From contig NVWJ01000004.1 of assembly GCA_002746235.1 (NCBI GenBank), positions 75,954 through 80,980 on the forward strand: a stretch of 5,027 nt of DNA, given 5' to 3'. Numbering within the stretch: position 1 is the first letter of the stretch; each line of letters begins with the position of its first letter. The notes beneath the pieces are model-generated. The model was not told the origin of the DNA and made no database searches. It saw only the letters and a list, made by a program, of their open reading frames with translations. This document shows, piece after piece, positions 1 to 5,027 of the stretch. Made by a program: the position numbers and the translations under genes. The DNA is from Planctomycetota bacterium (GTDB taxonomy: Bacteria > Planctomycetota > UBA1135).

Positions 1-2254
1 GCCGCAAATCGAATCTACCCCTGAACTCGTCTCCAACACTTATCAAGCCATGCGCGAGCGTCTTGCGACCGTGCGCGAGCGTGAAAACAAACCTTTCACT
101 TTGGCGGAGAAAATCATTCTTGGGCACCTCGACGACGCAAAGGGCCAAAAGCTCGAGCGCGGTTCGGCCTACCTCATGCTGCGCCCTGACCGCGTGGCCT
201 TGCAAGACGCGACCGCACAAATGGCGCTGTTGCAATTCATGATGGCCGACAAAGACGAAGCTGCGGTTCCCACCACTGTGCACTGCGATCACTTGATCCG
301 CGCCTACAAAGGTGCCGAGGCAGACCTCGCGGTTGCCAACGATGAGAACAAAGAGGTTTTTGATTTCCTCAGCAACGTTTCCGAAAGGTATAACTTGGGT
401 TTTTGGAAGCCTGGCGCGGGCATTATTCACCAAACCGTACTTGAGAACTATGCATTCCCTGGCGGGCTCATGGTTGGAACCGATTCGCACACTCCCAATG
501 CTGGCGGCTTGGGCATGTGCGCGATTGGAGTCGGCGGCGCAGACGCGGTCGATGTCATGGCTGGCTTTGCATGGGAACTTCTTCAGCCAATGGTGGTTGG
601 CGTGAAGTTGGTCGGCAAGCTGAACGGCTGGACCGCACCAAAGGACGTCATCCTCAAACTGCTTAGCATGTTGACCGTGAAAGGCGGAACCAATCGCATC
701 ATTGAATACTTTGGCGAAGGCACCCAATCCCTGAGTTGCACCGGCAAAGCGACCATCTGCAATATGGGTGCGGAGCTCGGCGCGACTTGTTCGGTGTTCC
801 CATACGACTCGCGCATGGGTGATTTCTTGCGCGCGACTAGCCGCACCGACCTTGCAGAACTCGCCGATGCAAACCTAGATCTACTCACCGCCGACGAGGG
901 CGCCATCTACGACGAGGTTTACGAAATCAACCTCGATACTCTCGAGCCGCACTTGGTTGGACCGCACACGCCGGACCTTGCTCACGCAGTTTCCGACATG
1001 ACTGCCGACGCCGAGCGCGAAGGTTACCCGCTGAAGGTGAGTGCTGCGCTCATCGGTTCATGCACCAACTCCAGTTACGAAGACATGTGTCGCGTAGTGG
1101 ACATTGCCGAGCAAGCGAATGCAAAAGGCACCAAGCTCGCCACTTCCTTGATGATTAGCCCTGGCTCCGAACAGGTTTACGCGACCATCAAACGCGACGG
1201 TCAACTCGGTGTGCTCGAAGGCGCGGGAGCAACCGTACTCACCAATGCATGTGGCCCGTGCATTGGACAATGGCAACGGGAAGACGTGGAGCCTGGGGTT
1301 GCGAATAGCATCGTCACTTCCTTCAACCGCAACTTCCGCGGTCGCAACGATGCTAACCCAGACACTCTCGGCTTTATTGGCAGTCCGGAAATGGTCATGG
1401 TGTGCGCACTGAGCGGTCGGCTGGATTTCAATCCTCTCACCGATGAGCTGATGGATGCCGATGGCAAGCCGTACGTCCTCAACCCACCGGCGCAGGCTCC
1501 AGATATTCCTGCCGATGGCTTCGAATTGCGTCGCGATGGTTATCAGGCACCGAATCCTGCTGTCGGCGATGCGGAAATCGTGGTTTCGCCAACCAGCGAG
1601 CGCCTGCAACTGCTCACTCCCTTCGAGCCCATCCCGCTCGAAGCTTACAACGACATGGCGCTGCTTTTGAAGACCAAGGGCAAAACCACCACCGACCACA
1701 TCTCCCCTGCAGGTAAATGGTTGAAGTTTCGTGGGCACCTGGACAACATTTCCAACAACATGTTTACCGGGGCTACAAACGCCTTTAACGAAGGTATCGG
1801 CACCACCAAAAACCCGGTCACTGGTGCGGAAGTCCAGCCAGTTCCAGCAGTTGCGCGCGAATTAAAGGCTGATGGCCAATCTTGGGTTGTCGTCGGCGAT
1901 GAAAACTATGGTGAGGGAAGTTCTCGGGAACATGCGGCCATGTGCCCACGTCTTCTTGGTGCAGCAGCCATCATTGTGCGCGGATTTGCTAGAATCCACG
2001 AGACCAACCTGAAGAAACAAGGTGTTCTTGCCTTTACTTTTATCGATACCTCCGATTGGAACAAGGTGCAAGAAGACGACAGGGTTGGGCTTGAGGGTCT
2101 AGAAAATCTAGCTCCAGGCTCTGCGGTCAATGCAGTGTTCCGTCACGCCGATGGCAGTGAGGATCGTTGCGCATTGCATCACACACTAAACGCCGAGCAA
2201 ATCGTGTGGTGGAAAGCAGGCTCGGCATTGAATTCCCTCAGAGTACAAGCATAA
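1..2254 (+). CDS. acn: Aconitate hydratase, mitochondrial-type (5'-partial)
   Basis: Aconitase interconverts citrate and isocitrate through cis-aconitate in the cytoplasmic TCA cycle, using a [4Fe-4S] cluster. The frame has no stop back to the left edge (first whole codon at position 2). Residues are numbered here from the internal ATG at 50. Cluster ligands are C338 (GSCTNS), C401 and C404 (NACGPCIGQW). Other active-site residues known from mitochondrial aconitase are present: D80/H81 (HCDH), H127, D145/H147 (GTDSHTPNAGG), E242, R427 and R432 (SFNRNFRGRNDANP), R561 (KFRGHL) and S624/R626 (GEGSSREHAA). Domains 1-3 occupy about residues 1-460 and the swivel domain about 530-734. The ATG at 50 is probably not the start: the preceding 16 codons (ending SNTYQA) match the helix that opens this family, so the true start should lie a few codons outside the window. 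The visible length fits the mature mitochondrial enzyme (about 750 residues). The domain order and length differ from AcnB, and the motifs fit the mitochondrial type better than AcnA/IRP. It ends in TAA, six bases before the next gene. Confidence 0.97.
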   Translation, partial: PQIESTPELVSNTYQAMRERLATVRERENKPFTLAEKIILGHLDDAKGQKLERGSAYLMLRPDRVALQDATAQMALLQFMMADKDEAAVPTTVHCDHLIRAYKGAEADLAVANDENKEVFDFLSNVSERYNLGFWKPGAGIIHQTVLENYAFPGGLMVGTDSHTPNAGGLGMCAIGVGGADAVDVMAGFAWELLQPMVVGVKLVGKLNGWTAPKDVILKLLSMLTVKGGTNRIIEYFGEGTQSLSCTGKATICNMGAELGATCSVFPYDSRMGDFLRATSRTDLAELADANLDLLTADEGAIYDEVYEINLDTLEPHLVGPHTPDLAHAVSDMTADAEREGYPLKVSAALIGSCTNSSYEDMCRVVDIAEQANAKGTKLATSLMISPGSEQVYATIKRDGQLGVLEGAGATVLTNACGPCIGQWQREDVEPGVANSIVTSFNRNFRGRNDANPDTLGFIGSPEMVMVCALSGRLDFNPLTDELMDADGKPYVLNPPAQAPDIPADGFELRRDGYQAPNPAVGDAEIVVSPTSERLQLLTPFEPIPLEAYNDMALLLKTKGKTTTDHISPAGKWLKFRGHLDNISNNMFTGATNAFNEGIGTTKNPVTGAEVQPVPAVARELKADGQSWVVVGDENYGEGSSREHAAMCPRLLGAAAIIVRGFARIHETNLKKQGVLAFTFIDTSDWNKVQEDDRVGLEGLENLAPGSAVNAVFRHADGSEDRCALHHTLNAEQIVWWKAGSALNSLRVQA

Positions 2255-2260
2255 ACCTCG

Positions 2261-2863
2261 ATGCAAACATTTTCTAATCCAGTCATGAATCGCGAAGAAA
2301 CTTGGTCCGAAGAGAACCACTCTTCCACTTTAGATCGTCTTCGTAACGATTACCCGAGTTACACCGACAATGAGCATTACGCCATTTGGTGTCACGAACA
2401 AAACTTGATCCCATCGGATCACATGGGCAAAGTGCTCATGGAAGAATGGCAGCTGCATGCATCGCATGACGGCCGCCATGTCTTGGCCGATGGATTTAAA
2501 GTTTCGCGGCCGCTTTACGGACGCGCGATGAAAGCTGAGAAGGGGGTTGCAAAACCTTCTTATAAGCGTCGCACCAAAGTGGAGATGGAAGACGGTGGCG
2601 CGGAGCCATCGACTAGTTACCGTGGCTCCGGGATTTCCCGCGCTGGATTAAGTGATCAGGCCATGGCTTTGGCTCTACGTTTTGATGAAGCCCGCCGTCG
2701 CATTGACGAGTCCCGCGATGCCTTCCGTCAGCTAGAAATGCTGCGTATGCGTATGGAGGATTTTGGTCCTGCACTCTTGCATGAGCTTTCTCGTACCGAC
2801 ATGGAAGCGCACGAAATGTTAGCGCGCCTTGGTTTACTAAACCCTGCTGGCCAAGAAGGCTAA
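2261..2863 (+). CDS. Hypothetical protein, 200 aa, downstream of aconitase
   Basis: I do not recognise this family. The protein is hydrophilic, with no signal peptide or membrane segment, so it is probably cytoplasmic. Three parts are visible. Residues about 20-90 contain conserved-looking aromatic and His residues (YPSYTDNEHYAIWCHEQNLIP, then EEWQLHASHDGRHVLADGF) and look like a small folded domain. Residues about 91-128 are a basic, then Gly/Ser-rich linker (KPSYKRRTK, STSYRGSG). Residues about 129-192 are strongly helical and rich in Arg, Glu, Met and Leu (ALRFDEARRRIDESRDAFRQLEMLRMRMEDFG), suggesting a coiled coil or oligomerisation segment. The start at 2261 lies six bases after the aconitase stop. 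An alternative ATG at 2285 (M9) is possible, and neither has a convincing Shine-Dalgarno site. The close spacing and the terminator-like hairpins right after the stop suggest co-transcription with aconitase as the last gene. A role linked to aconitase is not shown by the sequence. That it is a real gene is supported by the length, spacing and balanced protein composition. Confidence 0.85.
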   Translation: MQTFSNPVMNREETWSEENHSSTLDRLRNDYPSYTDNEHYAIWCHEQNLIPSDHMGKVLMEEWQLHASHDGRHVLADGFKVSRPLYGRAMKAEKGVAKPSYKRRTKVEMEDGGAEPSTSYRGSGISRAGLSDQAMALALRFDEARRRIDESRDAFRQLEMLRMRMEDFGPALLHELSRTDMEAHEMLARLGLLNPAGQEG

Positions 2864-2882
2864 GCCTCACTCAGGCGAGGCT
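2863..2882 (+). other. Short hairpin overlapping the stop of the 200-aa gene
   Basis: AGCCTC (2863-2868) pairs perfectly with GAGGCT (2877-2882) around an 8-base loop, starting at the last base of the TAA stop. An alternative smaller pairing, GCCT with AGGC (2864-2867 with 2873-2876), is also possible. No T-run follows, so by itself it is not a convincing intrinsic terminator. It may protect the 3' end or assist the larger hairpin two bases downstream. Confidence 0.45.
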
Positions 2883-2883
2883 A

Positions 2884-2938
2884 AAGCGCCGTAGGATTTG
2901 AATGTTTCCCATTCGAATCCTGCGGCGCTTCGCGTTTT
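2884..2938 (+). terminator. Strong intrinsic terminator-like hairpin after the aconitase operon
   Basis: A 21-bp stem joins 2884-2904 to 2910-2930 around the 5-base loop TTTCC. All positions pair in RNA read from the + strand, two of them as G-U wobbles (T2900 with G2914 region and the A-to-G change near 2922). Read from the opposite strand those positions become A-C mismatches, which favours a function on the + strand transcript. A short T-run (2935-2938) follows after CGCG, weaker than in a classical terminator. The position, 21 bases after the stop of the 200-aa gene and before a separate transcription unit, fits an operon terminator. Confidence 0.75.
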
Positions 2939-3117
2939 GGCCTGGAATAGGGGCAGTGGAATCCTTAACTCCCTTGGACGTAAAAAGGATTCGTCGTTCC
3001 GCGTTTATTCTAATTATTTAGATTCTCTGATTTAGGAAGTTGCGGAATCTGCGTCTCGAGCTTCTGTCCACGCTTAGACTCAGATTCGCATTTCCTTTTA
3101 CGTAATCCACCCTCACC
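2931..3117 (+). promoter_or_regulatory. Intergenic leader/promoter region of the repeat-protein gene
   Basis: This 187-bp stretch has no plausible gene. It should hold the promoter for the secreted repeat protein. An AT-rich patch at about 3004-3024 (TTTATTCTAATTATTTAGATT) is the best place for a -10 element, but no hexamer pair is close enough to consensus to name. It carries three inverted repeats: GAATCCTT/AAGGATTC (2959-2966 with 2985-2992), ACGTAAAAAGGA with TCCTTTTACGT (2978-2989 with 3093-3103), and a long imperfect stem (3041-3090) described separately. No Shine-Dalgarno sequence precedes the ATG at 3118. Confidence 0.45.
3041..3099 (+). promoter_or_regulatory. Leader hairpin with trailing T-rich run (attenuator-like)
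   Basis: The arm 3041-3056 (TGCGGAATCTGCGTCT) pairs with 3076-3090 (AGACTCAGATTCGCA). This gives 15 base pairs with one bulged G (3045) and one C/T mismatch (3052/3080) around a 19-base loop. It is followed directly by TTTCCTTTT (3091-3099), and the start codon lies at 3118. Hairpin plus T-rich tract on the + strand resembles an intrinsic terminator placed inside the leader, so it could attenuate transcription into the repeat-protein gene. Read on the minus strand no T-run follows. It could instead be a DNA operator or an mRNA-stability structure. Confidence 0.45.
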
Positions 3118-5027
3118 ATGCGCCATCTCCTGCTTTTTGCTTCTGCCCTCTTCCTATTTCTCTTTTCTTCAGGCCTTCAGGCGCAAACGCACGCCTGGTC
3201 CTCGCCTAGCAATGGAAATTGGGACGATCCGCTGAATTGGAATACCGGTTCGGTCCCAAACAGCGCCGGAGCCTACCCGACCATCAATGTAAGTGGCCTT
3301 ACCCCTTACACGGTGACCATGAACATCAATACCTTGATGGATCGTTTTGACTTCATTGCCAACGACGCCGAAATCGTAATCAATGGTCGCACGGTCACCA
3401 TGAATGGCGCGGGGCAGCTTGGCCCTGCAACCGGCGATGTGTTTACGATTACCAATAGCAGTTGGCTCGGCACAGGGACCTTACGCAATCAAACCGAAGT
3501 TGCGGCGCGCGGATCGGTCACGCTCGAGCACCTGTTACAAGACGGCACTTACCGCCTCCTTGGAAGTGCTACTGGGGGTAATGGCTTAACCACCCTTAAC
3601 AACACCACCAACAACAATGGAGACTTCTTCCTCCTTTCAGAGGGTGCAGGTTTTGCCTCCACTTTAACCATGGGTGCAAGTCAGATTTTCTTAAATGCTG
3701 GCACTCTTGAATTCCAAGTCGGAGCAGGAGGGAATCGAACCTTTAACGGATGGTTGCGCAACACCGGCCAAGTTTCCATTGCTCAACCGACCATTTTTAA
3801 CACCGGCCCGATTGAACAGCAAAGCGGGACCTTTACCGTTCAGGGTGGTGAATCGGTCAACTTGAATTCAGGTACGGATTTCTTTCATAACGGAGGCGTC
3901 TTACAGGTTGATGGTACCTTTGACCAAAACTCCTCAAACTTTGAAATGCTTGGAGGCAGTATCAATGGCTTCGTAAGCTTGCGCAACGGAACGCTCTCCA
4001 TTTTGGATCCATCCTTGGGCACTTTCAAAATGCGTGGCACCAATACCTTCTTGGGTAGCATCTCTGGAGTGCAGGAAGTCCAGGTTATCGGATCACCGTC
4101 GAATGGAAATGCCGTTCTGAACATAACCAATCCGCTCTCCAACACTGGCAATCTCAAAATGCTGTCCGAAGGTGCTGGCTTTGCATCGACCATCACCATG
4201 GGCGCTGGCTCCGCGCTCACAAACGCAGCAACCTTCGAGATTCAAGTGGGCGCCAGTGGTTCCAGGACCTTTAATGGCGAGTTTATGAATGCAGCCTCGG
4301 GGACGTTGCAAATCAGTCAAAGTTCCACTTTCAATACCGGTCCATTTGAGAACTTGGGCAGTTGGACGGTTGCACCTTCGACCCATCTAATCCTTGGCTC
4401 CAACTCCACCTTTACCCAAAGTGCTGGAACCTTTGATCTTCAAGGAACCTGGCTTCATGCCAGTGGCACTGACCAGTTCAACGGTGGAACTTTCACAGGC
4501 ACCCCGGAGTTGCGCGGTACCACCTTAGGTTTTGGCCCTGGGTTTAGCTCTACATTTACCCCGGACATCACTGGGAGCTCCAACCTTCAGTCCGACATCA
4601 ATGCTGGAACCACTTTGAGCCTGCTTGGCTCCTCCGTGGCTGGTAATGGTTCGTTTACCTCAGCGAGTCATCGCACTTCGAATGGCAATATTAACTTCAG
4701 CTCCGTCGGTGCTGGTTTTGCTTCCACTTGGGCTGGCAACGGCGCAGTGCTGACTAACCAAGGAACTCTTCGGACCCTGGTTGGCGCTGGTGGAGCACGC
4801 ACCATTCAAGGTGGCTTCGAAAACTTCGGGACCGTCGAGTTTTTCACAACGACCATTCACAACGGAGGAACCGTGAGGAACTCCGCAACTTGGACCATGG
4901 ATCCAGGTGGGAACATGTCGATGCCAAGTGGCCAAGTTTTTGAACAACTAGCCGGCACCTTCGATGTTGGCGGCGGATTCCTTCATCTCAATGGCAGCAA
5001 TGCCTTTAACGGAGGAACTTTATTGGG
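3118..5027 (+). CDS. Secreted tandem-repeat beta-solenoid/adhesin-like surface protein (3'-partial)
   Basis: An open frame with no stop for 636 codons runs off the right edge. The start is well fixed: the ATG at 3118 is the first start after an in-frame TAA at 3103. Residues 1-22 form a signal peptide (MRH, a Leu/Phe core, then SSGLQA), with likely cleavage before Q23. The mature N-terminus has the spaced pattern W27, G33-N-W35, N40-W41, G44, P47, which is common at the start of large secreted proteins in Planctomycetota and Verrucomicrobiota. A short lead-in (about 55-146) is followed by tandem repeats starting at residues 147, 323 and 502, each with a GAGFAST core and FNTGP/FNGGT-like turns. 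The visible part has no Cys and only two Lys, and is very rich in Gly, Thr, Ser and Asn, as expected for a beta-solenoid passenger. The C-terminus, which would show an autotransporter barrel, PEP-CTERM or type IX sorting signal, lies outside the window. The product is probably exported through Sec to the surface or medium. The exact ligand or role cannot be read from the sequence. Confidence 0.9.
   Translation, partial: MRHLLLFASALFLFLFSSGLQAQTHAWSSPSNGNWDDPLNWNTGSVPNSAGAYPTINVSGLTPYTVTMNINTLMDRFDFIANDAEIVINGRTVTMNGAGQLGPATGDVFTITNSSWLGTGTLRNQTEVAARGSVTLEHLLQDGTYRLLGSATGGNGLTTLNNTTNNNGDFFLLSEGAGFASTLTMGASQIFLNAGTLEFQVGAGGNRTFNGWLRNTGQVSIAQPTIFNTGPIEQQSGTFTVQGGESVNLNSGTDFFHNGGVLQVDGTFDQNSSNFEMLGGSINGFVSLRNGTLSILDPSLGTFKMRGTNTFLGSISGVQEVQVIGSPSNGNAVLNITNPLSNTGNLKMLSEGAGFASTITMGAGSALTNAATFEIQVGASGSRTFNGEFMNAASGTLQISQSSTFNTGPFENLGSWTVAPSTHLILGSNSTFTQSAGTFDLQGTWLHASGTDQFNGGTFTGTPELRGTTLGFGPGFSSTFTPDITGSSNLQSDINAGTTLSLLGSSVAGNGSFTSASHRTSNGNINFSSVGAGFASTWAGNGAVLTNQGTLRTLVGAGGARTIQGGFENFGTVEFFTTTIHNGGTVRNSATWTMDPGGNMSMPSGQVFEQLAGTFDVGGGFLHLNGSNAFNGGTLL
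3556..4083 (+). repeat. Protein-coding tandem repeat unit 1 (176 codons)
   Basis: Residues 147-322 of the secreted protein. Landmarks in order are LLGS at the start, SEGAGFASTLTMGA (from S174), LEFQVGAGGNRTFNG, then IFNTGPIEQQSGTFTVQGG, FHNGGVLQVDGTF and LRNGTLSI. The offset to unit 2, measured at two separate landmarks (LLGS/VIGS and the GAGFAST core), is exactly 528 bases. Confidence 0.85.
4084..4620 (+). repeat. Protein-coding tandem repeat unit 2 (179 codons)
   Basis: Residues 323-501. Landmarks are VIGS, SEGAGFASTITMGA, FEIQVGASGSRTFNG, TFNTGPFENLGSWTV, FTQSAGTFDLQGTWLHASG and FNGGTFTG. The offset to unit 3 is 537 bases at both LLGS and the GAGFAST core. Protein identity with unit 1 is strong around the core, but the codons differ at many silent positions, so the duplication is not recent. 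Confidence 0.85.
4621..5027 (+). repeat. Protein-coding tandem repeat unit 3 (partial)
   Basis: Residues 502 to the window edge. It repeats LLGS, a variant core SSVGAGFASTWAG, TLVGAGGARTIQGGF, TIHNGGTVRNSATWTM, then FEQLAGTFDVGGGFLHLNG and FNGGTLLG. The order of landmarks matches unit 2. About 135 codons are visible, and by the length of the other units roughly 40 more should follow beyond the edge. Confidence 0.8.

Noticed and set aside
1058..1738. A 226-codon open frame on the minus strand inside aconitase
   Set aside because: It lies entirely opposite a confidently identified aconitase reading frame. Its translation shows no recognisable domain and has the Arg/His/Ala-rich composition typical of an antisense shadow.
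2613..2870. An 85-codon minus-strand open frame opposite the 200-aa gene
   Set aside because: It overlaps the better-supported + strand gene and starts within the terminator region. Its translation is a low-complexity shadow with no domain.
3404..3589. A 61-codon + strand open frame in a second frame inside the repeat protein
   Set aside because: It is fully contained in the secreted protein's frame, with no ribosome site and no recognisable product.
3885..4386. Two overlapping minus-strand open frames (3885-4220 and 4093-4386)
   Set aside because: They are opposite the long repeat-protein frame, which has a signal peptide and internal repeats that prove its coding frame. They overlap each other and show no domain.
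4862..4870. Shine-Dalgarno-like GGAGG strings such as AACGGAGGAAC inside the repeat gene
   Set aside because: They recur because the Asn-Gly-Gly-Thr turn is encoded repeatedly, and no credible start codon and separate gene follow them.
3556..5027. Possible CRISPR or DNA-level satellite array
   Set aside because: The repeats are in-frame protein modules of about 530 bases with diverged codons, with no short identical repeats or spacers.

Overview
The window looks like chromosomal DNA from a Gram-negative bacterium of the Planctomycetota/Verrucomicrobiota/Chlamydiota type, most likely Verrucomicrobiota. Three things suggest this: an aconitase of the mitochondrial type; a secreted Ser/Thr/Asn/Gly-rich repeat protein whose mature N-terminus has the W...GNW.d..NW..G.vP pattern common in large surface proteins of Planctomycetota and Verrucomicrobiota; and genes without clear Shine-Dalgarno sites. 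The taxonomic call is inference, as there is no rRNA or marker tree.

Layout, all on the + strand. (1) Positions 1-2254 hold nearly all of an aconitase gene, open at the left edge, with all three iron-sulfur cysteines and the known active-site residues in place. (2) Six bases later, 2261-2863 encode a 200-residue protein of unknown function, probably in the same transcript. (3) Two hairpins follow its stop: a short one, then a 21-bp stem at 2884-2930 that is the likely operon terminator. (4) A 187-bp region (2931-3117) contains several inverted repeats, including a 15-bp imperfect stem (3041-3090) followed by a T-rich run, just ahead of the next gene. (5) From 3118 to the right edge runs a long open frame with no stop. 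It encodes a signal peptide followed by tandem repeats of about 177 residues that look like a beta-solenoid or adhesin/autotransporter passenger. Because the frame runs off the window, a caller that requires a stop codon would miss it, yet it fills 38% of the window.

The first two genes probably form the tail of a housekeeping (TCA cycle) operon. The third is a separate transcription unit for a surface or secreted protein. Nothing indicates a mobile element, CRISPR array, tRNA or rRNA. The most noteworthy items are the repeat protein, its structured leader, and the uncharacterised protein attached to aconitase.
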